Assembly (NCBI GenBank): GCA_921293015.1 | Contig: OV121087.1 | Span: 3,918,501 to 3,982,500, forward strand | Direction of reading: 5' to 3' | DNA: 64,000 nt | Source: Phorcus lineatus | Taxonomy: Eukaryota > Mollusca > Gastropoda > Trochida > Trochidae | In this document: positions 1 to 12,677 of the stretch, one piece after another | How positions within the stretch are numbered: the stretch's first letter is position 1 | Layout of the letters: every line of letters starts with the position of its first letter | Made by a program: the position numbers and the translations under genes | The notes under the pieces: model-generated | What the model was told of the DNA's origin: nothing | The model's input: the letters and a program-made list of their open reading frames with translations, nothing else | Databases searched by the model: none

Positions 1-928
1 CAAGTTGAAGTTTATTTGATATTGAACACTAGATGAAAATCTTCATAAATCTTTTAAATAAAGAAAACAAAACCTTTCTTCAAGAAACATTTATCATATC
101 TCACAATGTATTTTGTCACTCGGATCTATCTCATGAAAACAACTGGGAAAATGATATTCAATTTCATATATGTAATTCATAGGCGTTTCTGTAAAACCCA
201 GTTTGACTCACTTAAGGAATCACTGATAAATACCTGACTCGCATCTTTTATCAAACGATAAATGGCTTGATTTTAAGTTGTAAAATGACTTATTCAATCT
301 GAATTGATTTTAAAACCCCTGCTACGTTGATCAAACTATTGAAATTCCTGAGCAATCATAATATATTGAAGCAAATATCCGGTTACTTAAATAATTCTCA
401 TTATCATCACATGTTTCAATCAAAACTATATATCATGTACGATAAGTTGTATACGTGAATTAAATCTGTTATTTCCTGTACAGCAAGCAAACAATGCGGG
501 ACTACTTGGAGGTTAAGGAACTTCAGGCGAGGAAATACCTCAAATATAAAGTTGACTCCTGGGTCTTACATTTACATACGGATATGGTGTTGTTTGTTTT
601 GGACAATGCAAATGACGTACGGTTACGATTACGTCATTCGAAGTTTTTAAGGAATAATGGAAATGAGTGATGTGTACCTGGGTGTTTGCTTGACTTTCAT
701 TTTCATCGGATTTACATATAGGACAATACCTTCATCTACTGTATCTCTCATTTTGCTACTCTTTCGATTTCAATAACTTCTCAGGTATAAATCTTATCCA
801 CAACTTCAAATCGGGTAGTTCTGCATCATGGATTCTCCTATATATGATATACGGTAATTTCATAGGAAACAGGGCGCAGTTTGGTTTTAAACCCTCAACC
901 GATTCCATACTTTGGCCTTGGTTTCATT
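1..928. other. Unassigned AT-rich sequence
   Basis: No open frame, RNA gene or repeat could be supported here. The sequence is AT-rich and low in coding character on both strands. It ends at the first copy of a ~237-bp tandem duplication. Confidence 0.5.
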
Positions 929-1407
929 CTTCAGTGGAATTCAGTATGTCCAAGGGCGCGCAACCCTATATACCCCTGGTAGGAGCATAGCACATGCAAT
1001 CCTTGCTCACGTCTCTTTTAACTTGCAAATTGTGTACCCCTAAAAACCCAACTTCTTCTAGACTTGTATGAAATTCATTGGGTTTTTTTGTTTTTTTTTA
1101 TTGTAAATGAGCAACATGTGTCTTGGTAGTTGATGATTCTAGCAGAATGGTGAGTTTTGGGTTTACTTCAGTGGAATTCAGTATGTCCAAGGGCGCGCAA
1201 CCCTATATACCCCTGGTAGGAACATAGCACATGCAATCCTTGCTCACGTCTCTTTTAACTTGCAAATTGTGTACCCCTAAAAACCAAACTTCTTCTAGAC
1301 TTGTATGAAATTCATTGGGTTTTTTTTTTTTTTTTTTTTATTGTAAATGAGAAACATGTGTCTTGGTAGTTGATGATTCTAGCAGAATGGTGAATTTTGG
1401 GTTTACT
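929..1407. repeat. Tandem duplication, two copies of a ~237-bp unit
   Basis: Copy 1 runs about 929-1165 and copy 2 about 1166-1407. Both begin with CTTCAGTGGAATTCAG, include the block CCAAGGGCGCGCAACC, then a poly-T run, and end with GCAGAATGGTGA followed by GTTTACT. The copies differ by only a few substitutions plus the length of the T run (copy 2 has the longer run), so the duplication is young compared with its surroundings. The unit has no open frame, and I do not recognise it as a known element. Confidence 0.9.
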
Positions 1408-1980
1408 ACATAAGAGACACTTGGTTACATTTTTCTGTCTTTGTTTCTTTAATAGAAACGTTCTGCGATAGATCAATAATTTCATTCATAGCTAAAATAA
1501 AAAACTGAATTTTGTTAATCAACATGGTAAATCACTGTGGTTACTCAAAGTGTGGCCTACTCCTATATGCATTGTACGCTTTTACAACAAATAAGAGCAG
1601 TCATAGTTTTACATTCAAAACAAAGAGCAGAATAATAACCCGTGTAATTATCATCTAAAACACATCCCGATGGGATGAGTCATTCAGCTTCTCTCATATC
1701 AAAAGACCATCATCTCTCATGAGCGGTCCCTAAATGATGATAAGCTCTGATAGAAATTGATATAAGTTGTTGTAAGCAAAGTATGATTAAGATCAAAAGG
1801 TCGGAAAATGTCAGAGAGCAATAGGAGCTATCGCAAGCTTTAATTTAACTTCAGTTGGAAAATCTTTCATGTCTCAGAACCTCATTTTGTTAACTTGTCT
1901 CCTGACGTTTGTATTTTGGTCCGATGCCTTTGTACATTGACAAAGTCAAATATAACACTGTCCATTTTATAGATGGTTCA

Positions 1981-1982
<2 letters not shown>

Positions 1983-2061
<79 letters not shown>
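1983..2061. repeat. (AT)n microsatellite, about 39 repeats
   Basis: An uninterrupted AT dinucleotide array read directly from the sequence. It is self-complementary and able to form a cruciform. Array length in an assembly is often unreliable for such tracts. Confidence 0.98.
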
Positions 2062-2064
<3 letters not shown>

Positions 2065-3870
2065 CATAGAACTTTCATAAAGGTAAGCTGACAGATTCAA
2101 TTTGAAGTAATCAATTTCATTATGTAACAATCTTCTTTGTCTTGAAATTTCGATATCACAAAGGAATAATTACTGCCCGTAGCTATCCTCGGATAATTAT
2201 GTTAAGCTTTAACTTTTGTAACTTAGTTATGGGGACTTTTTTCACTTCTTTATAGATTTATAACTTATTATACTAATATACTAAATAATGTACTAAAGCG
2301 CATAAGTCTTGTAATAACAAACGTGTTTAATAACTGAAATATTGTTAAAAGCACGTTAAATCCCAACCCCAACAATAAGGTAGATAAATCCCATTTCAAA
2401 ATGCTGAATTGACTACTAACAAGCTTATTCATGCATTGTGATCATTCCCAGTTTGTTACGGTTGCACAATATGCAGATTATTTAAACAAACTACGAATGA
2501 AAATAATTCATAGATTGTTCGGCTACCATGTTTTAAATGATGATGTTGCTAAAATGTACATAAAGTTACGCTTTGGAAACATATGCGTAACTAATTGACT
2601 TTGATAATGGGACCATTAGTTTGCCTTGTCAATATATTGAATGTGTTATGTAACGATCGTTGTATACGGTTAGAACGAACAATGGCTTCTTTATTTCTTA
2701 TGAATTTTAACACGCTATACCAATGTCAGTAGACGCTTCCATCTATTTTCATGATGTCAAGGCTGTTACATAATTCGGATATTAGTTTTGATTTTTTATC
2801 TAAACCGAATTACTTGAGCAAAAGAGCAATGAGCAAGATTTGCCACAGGCTTTCTTTAAAAATGTTTCAACATGAAATATACACATACATGTACGACGTA
2901 TTTAACTCATTGGTGATCAATTCATTGAAAACGTAAATATTGGCAGAAAAAGTAATACAAAATCCTTTTTCATGTTTTTTCTTAAGAAAATGTGTCCTAA
3001 AAATAAATTGACTGACCACCGCTCCAAAGGGAAAAATTCATCTGTGTCTTTCGTAAGAGAGCAGGTGGGAGTTTGTGTTTTTTACATGCTAATGTTTCTT
3101 GTCATGGAGCTTTTTGAAAAAAAATAAAACCAAAATATTTCAACAATGTTACCTTAAAATCAAATGTCTTTCAAACGTTGAACAATATTTTTAAAAATGA
3201 GTACATGGCATTATGAATTCACGTATTATGTGTTTCCTGTTATGAACTGACTTCTGGATTTCACAGATTTGTTAAGATTGGTTGATGAAGTTCGACAGTA
3301 AATATGTTAAGTAAAAGCATTCACTTCATTGCTTGAAATATATTAATATTCTTTACATTTGAAATCAGCTAGAAAATGGTACCCATCATATTGTAATTCC
3401 AGCGATTTATTTTAAACGTTTTGTTCAAATATGAAATAAATATCAAATACCATTAAAGCGAGCAGCTGTGAGAAAAAGTGTATTTTCCCTGTAATCCGTG
3501 CAAACCTCAGTAAGAACCAATGGCAACAACTTTGTTATAGATGGTATCCTTATTTGATTGGCCAGCGAATTGTACCTGAAAGGATATTTATCTGCCAATC
3601 GGATCTATAGGCTGTGGGCAGTAGTCATGAGGAAAACAGGTTTCAATAATGCATTTTTTAAACCTATCAGGATCCAGCTGGTCAGTAAATGTGAACTGCT
3701 ACTGTATGACAAACAGTCATATTTATGCAACATTGATGCACGTGCATCATTGAACATAGTGAGTAAATGAGTTAAGCAATACTTCAGCCATCAGCGCATG
3801 TTACCGCACATCCTATATCCAACCCATCGACTGTCCTTGCCACATACCCTAATAATTTGTTTCAACAAAA
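2062..3870. other. Unassigned AT-rich sequence
   Basis: Only short open frames occur (for example about 60-70 codons at 2751-2936 and 3558-3770). They have no recognisable domain, no coding-like composition and no splice context that I can support. Confidence 0.45.
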
Positions 3871-4066
3871 CGTATGCTTCAATAAGCAGCAAAATGGGTT
3901 TCTGAATCTCATCTACTCGAAGGTATAATCCTTAGCCGGTCCACCATTTCCTCTTTATCGAAACTACTGCCTAAGGTCGAGGTTCCTGGGGAAGGTTTGC
4001 AGCATGAATGGAGCGCTGATATCTTCAACAGGAGCTCTATCGATTCAGTCTGATTATTTTCGTTAG
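3871..4066 (+). repeat. Dispersed repeat R5, copy 1
   Basis: First of five related ~200-bp copies in the first 17 kb. Recognisable blocks are GCTTCAATAAGCAG, CATCTACT, TTTCCTCTTTATCG and the end block CTATCGATTCAGTCTGATTATTTTC. It is the most divergent of the five in its 5' half. No open frame is shared between copies. The family is unidentified. Confidence 0.65.
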
Positions 4067-4234
4067 TGGTATGCATTCGTGGATTACGTGATTTCGAAAA
4101 CTTTTTCGAAGCTTTTCCATAAAGTTAATGAAAACATGAAGAATTTACATGGCAGAATAGGTAAAAATGTATTGACAGAATAGCAACTGTATATAGTCCG
4201 ACTCATCATAGTTGAAGCAGCAAACACACCACAA

Positions 4235-4238
<4 letters not shown>

Positions 4239-4325
<87 letters not shown>
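4239..4325. repeat. (TA)n microsatellite, about 43 repeats
   Basis: An uninterrupted TA array. It produces an artefactual minus-strand frame at 4084-4467 that is mostly alternating Ile-Tyr; that frame is not a gene. Confidence 0.98.
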
Positions 4326-4328
<3 letters not shown>

Positions 4329-4787
4329 TATCCGATAAAGATTGTTTAAACGACTGAGGAATGTACTGGTGACTGAACTTAAAACTAAGTGAAGAATTCG
4401 CGGTCATGAGTGGTTTTATGAGTGTTAATATAATTCTGTATCCAGAGAATATTCTTTCCATTTTCACTCGCTTGACTTTATTTGAATAATGATTCCATCG
4501 AACGAATTTTTTATATGCCGTTATTTATGAAAGACGATATTATGAACTAATTTGTAAACTCTTTAAACAAATAGTTTAGAATATATTGTTCAATTAATAT
4601 TTTGTTAAAAACATTTGTTTAACATTACCGATCATCTATTGCATGCATCAAATTCTTGTTTACATATATCAACAGATAATCAGAAAACAATCGTGATCTT
4701 GGTTCTATAGTCAAATTTGAATAAATAATTCAAAAGGACCTGATATTTTTTGTTATAAAACTGAAAACAGCAAAATGTGACGCTGAC

Positions 4788-5055
4788 ATTACATCATTAA
4801 TCCATCCCTTCAAATTATCACGTATCCTTGCTTTTATGTTTAGCTGAAATAACTTCGTCCAGGAAGCTTATGCTTCAATAAGCAGAATGATGAGTCTCTG
4901 TGTCCCATCTACTTCAAGTGATCTTCCTCTGGTCGACTAACAATTCCTCTTTGTCGGCACCGTTGCCTGAAGCTTGATATTCTTGAAACATTTTACAGCT
5001 TCGATGAATTGCGGGAATTTACAATTATAACTCCATCAACTACGTCCAGATTTCG
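4788..5055 (+). repeat. Dispersed repeat R5, copy 2
   Basis: Same family as the copies at 3.9, 10.2, 14.9 and 16.9 kb, and in the same direction. Shared blocks are TGTTTAGCTGAAA upstream, GCTTCAATAAGCAG, GTCCCATCTACTTCAAG, AATTCCTCTTTGTCG and CTTGAAAC-TTT-CAGC. This copy and copy 3 share an extra upstream stretch (CAAATTATCAC and TGTTTAGCTGAAA), so the full unit is probably nearer 270 bp. Confidence 0.75.
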
Positions 5056-6529
5056 TTCCTTTGAATATTGACAATAGAACTATAAAAAAGTATAGAGTAG
5101 ACTTTGTAAAAAAGACCTTAACAAGCTCATGGAAACAAAATATCGCTAATGATTTTGATTATACAATTGCTATTGCGTTCACTTATCGTTTAAAAAACTG
5201 CAGTCTCAATCAATGTTACCTCTTGAGAAAAGTCATTTGATTTGACAAGGCTGAGAATTTTTTCCTATCCTACTTGATATTTGAATGAAAAGAGTACATA
5301 TGGCTAATTTTGATGTTTTCAAATTATGAATGGTGTAACAAAGACATTGAATAAAATTTTATCATTTCAAAGACAAAACGTTGTTACGTTTGTTTGAAAA
5401 TGGACATTTGAATTCAATAGCATATTTGCAAAATGTTGAGGTGAGAAAAATTTTGTTGAAATATTGTTAATTTTAGAAATCTTGTAACTTAACTGATCTA
5501 ATAAACATCGTATTAACATTGTTATTGGATTAACCATGATGGATGCCGTTTTCGCTTCTCTGGCTATAAACATTATTTGCTCATGCTCATGCTAATGCGG
5601 ATTTAATGCAACGTTGAATTAAATACTTTCGGTCTGCATGAATCAACTTTATGACATGAAAACGTAGATATTTGCTAAATCGTTAGAAATACCATGAGAT
5701 ATGCATTATTTGTGCTTTGTTTGTGTTTACGAAACACTGGCTTTGAGCACGCTTTATTACATGGATATTGCGCCATATAAATTGACTATGGCTATGACTA
5801 CGGTGTGCACTACTACCTTTAAGCCTTATAACACACCGTTGTGAAGCCAGATCAGTACTATACTTTACCCAATGGCTTATGAAACTTACATGATTTTATG
5901 TCAGGATAATGAATGAAATTTCAAGACGTTATGGCAGGCGAGTAAGTTAGATAGACAAAGATAAATAAATGGATTGTGCTAGTCAGTACATTATTAGAAT
6001 GGTGTATGAATTAAGGCACGATCACAAAAATAACAGTTCTGCAAGTGAAAGCGCACAAAGAGATTGCTAACGAATTAAACCCTTTTCTCAGAAGCTATCC
6101 GACGGAAAGTTCCCGCCATGAATTCATTAGGTCAACCAAGATTATACCAGTGTAATGTTTATTTATGACTTCATAGCCCACCTAGACTACAGATTGGAAC
6201 AAGGTATGACCTTTACTTCAATTATGTCCGGATATTAAAACATTGTTGTACAGTAAGAATTCGACACAAAGTAAGAACAGATTGAAACGTATTTGTCGTT
6301 GATGGTATTGTCTGAAAATAAATTCATCATCATTTCTGATTTGAGCCTTGGCAAAACTGATATTAATTATTAATTACTGATGACCATTAGATACGATGGG
6401 GGTTCAATACGTTTTGCAACTTTAATATAAAACAAACTCCCATAACCAATTATTTTCCTTTTTTTCAATATAATAAACCTTAAACTCCATACACTTATTC
6501 AATCTCTCTTTTGATAGCACTTTAAGTCT
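5056..6529. other. Unassigned AT-rich sequence
   Basis: No supported gene. A 68-codon minus-strand frame at 5367-5573 has no recognisable features. The last ~90 bases should contain one end of the mariner remnant, but I could not place a terminal inverted repeat. Confidence 0.45.
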
Positions 6530-7240
6530 TCGGGATGCCCCCTAACCATACTTCTGTGGCAGCATTGACGTCTTCGTCATCCAGGAAGTCCTTCGACGTA
6601 GTACGGATTTAAGGGTTTCTGAACAGGAAGTAGTTACCGGAGGCTAGACCTGGGCTGTAGGATGGGTGATGGGTAATATGCCTTTTGCATCCCAAACGTT
6701 CGTGGCCAGCCTATACCAGCTGATCGTTTGGTGCGAGATATCAGTGGAGGAGGAGAACTTGGGTGCTGCCTCTGCTTGGATTCCAGTTTAGTTTCAGGGT
6801 CTGTCACCAGCCGAGACAGAAAACCCGGTTCATTAGTATTATAAAAGAGCTCCGCACAACTTTGAGTTTTGTTTTATATCAATCTTGTGCTCTGAGGTTT
6901 CTGGGTACCCATTTTGCAGATATCTTGGACATACCAGGATGATCATAATTGTTGTTTCAGCATTCCAAAGACAGTTCTGCGACACTTTCACACGGCGGTC
7001 ACCTAAAATTCTCTTTTCGATGGCCACAATAACTTCCGGTCGGTGACTTCTGAGGTCCTGCCAGTCTAAGGACTCCCTGCCCCTTTTTACTGCAGAGACC
7101 AGGGACAACTATTGACGCAGAAGTTAGAAGCATCCTTTCCCATCACACAACGCTTGTTGATGATTATGTTTTCTGTAGCTTTGCATCCCTCCTTGGCAAT
7201 CAACTTGATTACAGCGCCTTGTTCTTGTTTGAAATAATCC
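6530..7240 (-). pseudogene. Decayed mariner (Tc1/mariner superfamily) transposase
   Basis: Read on the minus strand, pieces of a mariner transposase occur in the normal order. Near 7235 a start-like MDYFKQEQGAVIKL matches the usual N-terminus. At about 7100-6980 comes KRGRESL..DLRSHRP followed by DRRVKV, the helix-turn-helix region and linker. At about 6840-6740 FLSRLVT-DPETK and HPSSP..ISRTKRSAG match the start of the catalytic domain. At about 6700-6620 HHPSYSPGLASGNYFLF matches the final catalytic block, followed by DDEDVNAATEVWL. Several frameshifts and stops separate the pieces. The catalytic core is gone: the first Asp block (usually GDET) is lost within LVT-DPETK, about 80 codons holding the second Asp block (HDNARPH) are deleted between KRSAG and GW, and the last Asp of SPDLAPSDY is degraded (SPGLASGNY). 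It is a fossil with no possible activity. I found no clear terminal repeats or TA duplication. Confidence 0.85.
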
Positions 7241-8163
7241 ATAATAGAGGAGTGTTGCTATTATATATAACTAACTGTTGTGTCTAGAAATTGTATGACA
7301 TCTGTCAATGTTATATGTTGACTAAAGTAACACCTGCTAAAAGCTGACACTGTTTATGTAAACATAAATGCCCAGCTTGCAAAGCTTATTGAATCGTATC
7401 TCTAAGAATAACAGCTGGATATACTCAACAATGACCCATTTGTGATGACTCAAAGTCCATGTTCCAAAGACTCTCCACTAATACCTTAGATCTGTTAACG
7501 AGTTTTGTTGCAAATAATAAAGGTATTTCATTAACTTCTTGGTCTAAATTGCAACACCGACCGTATTCATTCAGATTGGTCTTTCTAACCCCGCTTGTGT
7601 TCCAGAAGAAGATGAGGAGATGCCGTTTCATTGAAATGCTGGACTTCATTGTGTAGACATCTGATCACACAAAGTAGTTCATAAAAAAAGGACGTGAAAA
7701 GATCCAAGGTTGATTTAAGACTTATAAGAACGTTCACCCTTGATAATGGCTGATGCTATTGAATTTGAGGCTAAGCATATGATAAGAAGCAGAATTACAT
7801 CGACCAAATATGAAATAAAGGCATAATCCATTCAATTGCAACCAAACTATGACACAACTGACAGCAATGCATTTCTATTTAATGTTCATAATCTGAAATC
7901 GAAAGGTAGTGTGTGAAACAAACAATATATCTGAGCCATCTTCCTCTTTGTTATTTCTGATCATTAACATCTTAATTGATAACAAATAATTGCCATATTT
8001 GATATATTAAGAATCCATGGAATTTGCAAAAATAACATAATGCTTTAACATTCGTTTTAATCCTAGTAATACATTTCTGTATATATTTTTAAATTTGAAC
8101 TATGATTAAATGAAAACTTTGGAATAAAATTATATCTCCTGCCTTCCAGGTTTCTCTTATGAT
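7241..8163. other. Unassigned; paired short open frames on opposite strands
   Basis: Around 7425-7656 both strands stay open for 65-74 codons over the same bases, and this patch is slightly less AT-rich than its flanks. Neither translation shows a motif I recognise. It could be a fragment of a repeat or of a lost exon; I cannot support a gene. Confidence 0.35.
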
Positions 8164-8478
8164 AGTGGAGCACTGTTGTGTAGTGGTAAGCATGTAAACC
8201 CATCACGCCTATGTGTGGGTAATAATTCCAATTGAGGCACCATATATTCGTTACTTGGCAGTGTTCTCAGTTATGTTCCTGCGCAAGACACTTCACAAAC
8301 TTTGCGTTCAGTCTACCGAACTGTACAATTCGGTACCTGAATACGGGAAAGTATGGAAACTGATGTCGCGCAAAGCGCTTAATGGACTGCATCGAAGTAA
8401 TCTTCGCTCAGGGTAATGATACTATATGTGCGCTTTGAGCATGGATATGTGCGCTTTGAAAGAAAGCTATTATTATCA
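8164..8478 (+). mobile_element. tRNA-derived SINE with ATT tail, old copy
   Basis: The 5' part resembles a tRNA: GGAGCAC-GT-GTGTAGTGGTAAGCATG corresponds to the A-box region and TCACGCC to the anticodon-loop region. The B box is decayed to GGTAATAATTCC. The 3' end reads CAGGGTAATGATACT, then GCGCTTTGAGCATG, then TATGTGCGCTTT, then GCTATTATTATC. The same head and tail are found in order on the minus strand at 30312-30656, which identifies this as a second, more diverged member of that family. The 67-codon frame at 8213-8416 lies wholly within the SINE and is not a gene. SINEs encode no protein; transcription would be by RNA polymerase III and mobility would depend on a LINE not seen here. Confidence 0.8.
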
Positions 8479-10139
8479 ACATAAAGATGAAACAATTTAA
8501 TACTTTTCGTAGTTTCAGCTATTTACGGTGGGATATTTTCTGGAAACGATAGGGAGTGTATAAGAAGTACAAAAAATAACACGATTGAAGCCATTTCTGT
8601 TCCCACAACTCAGGTAATTACTTAGTTCACTCTTATGCCCATTGAACGTTAATATTCCATGTACGTGGACCAGAAAAGTATAGATCTAGACAAGGATCAA
8701 TACAAGTTTGTGTACATTTGAATCGTCAAATCTGTTTTGAAAATGACTTTTTTTGAATAATTGCAAAAACCTTTCTGTATGACCAAATCACGTGAACATC
8801 AATAGAAGAAATCAAATATAATTACCCTTATCCCTTGTCAATTTCTCTCGCACTTTTAGGATCAACAATTCATCCTCTTTCACTTTAAACAGCACTCTTG
8901 TTCATTTTTGTTTGTTCAAGACCATGAATACTAATGATAGAATCTCAGCTGGGTTAAATCGTGGTATCAAAATCATTTATTATAAAAATGTATTTGTCAC
9001 ATTTCATTTTGAAATGTTTCGTTCTTGAAGGCTATCATCAACTCTCGTTCGCTTTCATGAAATTAATTAAATCTGACAACCGTTAATGGTATCGGAAAGA
9101 TATTTATACAATGACAAATCTGTAATGAAACCTCGAAAGAAATCTCGTTAGGCAGGTTAATGGTGATTCATGAATTACGGCTTCATTCAAGGTGATTACA
9201 TGTCAGGAAAATAAGAACTATTAAAATCTAAATATAATAATATCATAATCATTGACAAAGCTAACAAGCCGTCCTTTATTATACACGATTGAGTTATCAT
9301 TATAGCATTTTGATTTTCAAATGATTTTTAAACACTTCTGTTCTTTTGAAAGCAAAGGCACCTTTAATTTGATTTGGGATATAATCTGTAATCCTCTCAT
9401 TTTTTATAATACATTTGATATTTTTGTAAAAAGGATTTTTTTTGATAAACTGAATTGCAAGACATACTTTGTAATTTTATTTTAAATTTAAAATGTTCAA
9501 AATATTTCCGTTCGATTTTCTTTCAAGCAAAGGTAACACTTTACTGTGAACAAATTGTAAACAAGAGCACATATCCTTTTAAAGTTTCAGCTTATATTTC
9601 AATTCAAGATATGACTATCAATTTTCTAGCACAACAATATCATACAATATAGGATATTTTAAAGGACCTAAATATTTTATCAACATATAGTTAAGAAAAT
9701 TGATTTTGGAATCACGAGAAGAACACTTAGGAGTATATTTTTGTAGTCAAATATGTCTCAACTTTAGAAACGTTACGATATCGAATAACAGCAAAAATTA
9801 GGATAAAATGAATATTTTGTTGTTTTGCCTAAATGTACATCTAGTAACTTTATCTTAACTTATTTTTCTATGCTAAAGGAGAACCATTATCATTCTTAGA
9901 ATAGCTTGTCTTGTTCATTTGATTTGAAGTTCATGTCATGAATCACTTGAACGGAACAAACGCGTAATTGCCAACCGTTGCTTGCAATGAAATTGTAAGA
10001 ACAATAGAAATAAATGTTAGATGAATCTGAGTGTTTTTTAAAAACAATCAAACTTAAATAAAAGAGAACAATCTTTTTCATGCCTTTTTGATTATGTTTA
10101 CAGGGCATTTGGTTTTTTCGAGGTTTCTATGGATGTTAA
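8479..10139. other. Unassigned AT-rich sequence
   Basis: Very AT-rich, with only short frames (65 codons at 9455-9652 on the plus strand and 70 codons at 9896-10108 on the minus strand) lacking recognisable features. I see no repeat structure. Confidence 0.45.
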
Positions 10140-10400
10140 ATGTCAGCATTAATCTCTTCCGTCAAATTATCACTATGGTTGCCTTGATGTTTAGCTGAAA
10201 CAGCCTTTTAAAGGAATGCTCATGCTTCAAAAAGCAATACATTGAATCTCTGTATCCCATCTACTTCAAGTTATCGTCCTCTGCTTGACTTACAATTTCT
10301 CCTTGTCACCATCGTAAATAGCTCGAAATCCTCGAAAATGCTCAGTTGGATAGCTCTTAGTAAGAACTGTATCTATTTCGGCCTCAGTCTAATCCATGCT
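10140..10400 (+). repeat. Dispersed repeat R5, copy 3
   Basis: Shares with copy 2 the upstream CAAATTATCAC and TGTTTAGCTGAAAC blocks. The common core then follows: ATGCTTCAA-AAGCA, CTGTATCCCATCTACTTCAAG, ATCGTCCTCTGCTTG and CTGTATC-ATT-CGG. It has the same direction as the other four copies. Confidence 0.75.
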
Positions 10401-10479
10401 GACGTATATACAAGCCATACTGACAATCAACGAGAATAATACTGTGAAAACGCCTATGAACATGTATTGCATTTCGAAT

Positions 10480-10930
10480 AAAGGTTTCAATATCCACTGA
10501 AGTCGTAGGAAAAATATGAAACAGGTTGGTGCTCAGGGTAAGAGTGTTTGATCTCAAGAAGACGAACACTATTGTTTGTAGATGGCTTTTCATATATATG
10601 GATTGCTCAAAATATATTAACGTTTTTAAGATTTATTTTAAAACGATTAAAGCACTTATGCTTTCTGAGTTGGCATTTTAATGTTTCATTATCATTGTTT
10701 CTTAAAGGTTTTTATTTCCACTGAAGTCGTATGAAATATATGAAACAGGTTGATGATCAGGGTAAGAGTGTTTGATCTCAAGAGTTCGAACACTATTGTT
10801 TTTAGCTGGCTTTTCATATGTTTGGATTGCTAAAATTTATCATCGTTTTTAAGAGTTATTTTAAAACGATTAAAGGGCGTACTCTTTCTGGGTTGACATT
10901 TTAAGGTTTTATAATTATCGTTTCTTAAAT
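10480..10930. repeat. Tandem duplication, two copies of a ~224-bp unit
   Basis: Copy 1 is about 10480-10703 and copy 2 about 10704-10930. Both contain CCACTGAAGTCGTA, GTAAGAGTGTTTGATCTCAAG, CGAACACTATTGTTT, GGCTTTTCATAT and TTTAAAACGATTAAAG. Divergence is moderate (scattered substitutions and small indels), older than the duplications at 0.9 and 12.7 kb. No frame is shared. It lies 80 bp downstream of R5 copy 3. Confidence 0.9.
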
Positions 10931-12677
10931 ATTACATGGTTTTAAACATGCTTATGATGTAAAACAATATATTTCAGGACTGTTTTCAGAATAATTCTTG
11001 TTGAGGATGGTTTGGAAATTGTGTCGTGGCTTTCATAAAATGAAAGTACAAATACTGAGGTTATGTACTTGCTCAGGTAACTGTATTGCCATATACTATA
11101 AGTGCGCTCACGGTTGTATTTGAGATAAATATATACCCTTTTTCATATCCTTTATTATGATACAAGAAGACAACAATTCTTACCGAAATATTGTCATGAT
11201 AATAATCAGCCTTTGTCTTTGCAGTTAAGATAAATTATTGATATGCGCCTTATGTGAAGTATTTTGTGTTTGACCTAAATGGGTCATGAGGCCGTAAATG
11301 TAAATAAACTTTTCTCTTTTTCACTTTATTTTTGACAACACAAAATTAGGATATTGTGTTAAAAGTAACTGTTTGATGATTATTATCATTCCTTATATCA
11401 TCAAAATTTAAATAGCCTCAATTGCAGAATTAATCTTTTGAAAACGTCATCATGTGTAAACTTTATTTGATAGGATTTAACTAAAGAATGTGCACAGTCC
11501 AACTTTAATCCAAGCCACTAACATCTCTTACTGAAGAGAAGTAATAATTACAATATCAAACAAGCATACAGCGTCAGATTCTCCCTCCGTGAAGGGCCAA
11601 ATGGGCAAAATGTATTACACTGTAGCTATGAAGCTGTATTTTTTAACATACCTTATAACAGATCATATCATTGTTGAAAACTATCTTGGTAAAGAACTCA
11701 TCCTTCACAAGAAAATAATTCAACATCCTAAGTTTCAGTGAGCTTATCTTAAGGGCTTTCAGATTCTTTGCATGGACACAAACATCTAAATATGTCTTTC
11801 CAAACCAAACAGCAAAAATAAAAACCTGAAGACTATATATACTAAAATTAGATTAGGCGCCTTTTAGGATTTGCTTCCGGACATTTACGATTACTACGAA
11901 ATCAGTACACGAGGCTATGACTTTAACTCATACCGCGCCTGACAACGTTGTATAATTTTCCTATAAGATTTATGCTGATGTCCAATAGCGGAAATCGCTT
12001 CAGGTAATAACTTTGTCAACTCTTACATTCAAATAGAAAATCGATAGGGAACAACATACTTTCACAATAATGGTTTATTCATAGGAATCTTTTTAATCAG
12101 TACTTATCTTTGCATGATGATCAAAACAAGCATCATAATAATTTTATCACAGGACTACATTGTCAGCTTCAAGGTTTTATTCTGAAGATCTCATGGACTG
12201 TGTGTACTTCAGGAAACCCTTTTGTGCATTCGTGCTGCTGACAACACATCTTTCAAGCAAGACAGCTGTTTTAAAAGATGTTAATTACCAAAAGACTACT
12301 TTTTACAGAAAATTCATGAAAATTAAATTTGTCTTTGACAAACGGGATCAGCATATTGAGATAATGCCTACCTTAGCTATACATGTGTTGCATCGTTTTG
12401 GCATAGTACCATGAAGTCTTAAACAAACCATGCTTTGCTAAACAGAAGTGTATTTTCATATTTCTGTCGTTACAAAGACAAGCAAACGCAAACGCTAACC
12501 AATAACGTATACAAACATACAAAGAGTTCTTATGCAGGATTGTTAGCATTACAGTTTGACAATTGTCATTTTTTCCAATCTATTTCAAGTATTCATTTTC
12601 TGTTGGACTAATTTTTCGTCACAACGGATTCAGGTCTTGAGACGCAGCCTGGTCGGGTGTCTGGTATTTTCAATATA
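10931..12677. other. Unassigned AT-rich sequence
   Basis: No supported gene. An 84-codon plus frame at 12160-12414 has no recognisable domain. Nothing else stands out. Confidence 0.4.

Noticed and set aside
4084..4467. 127-codon minus-strand open frame
   Set aside because: Over a fifth of it is Ile-Tyr repeats from the (TA)n array; no other coding evidence.
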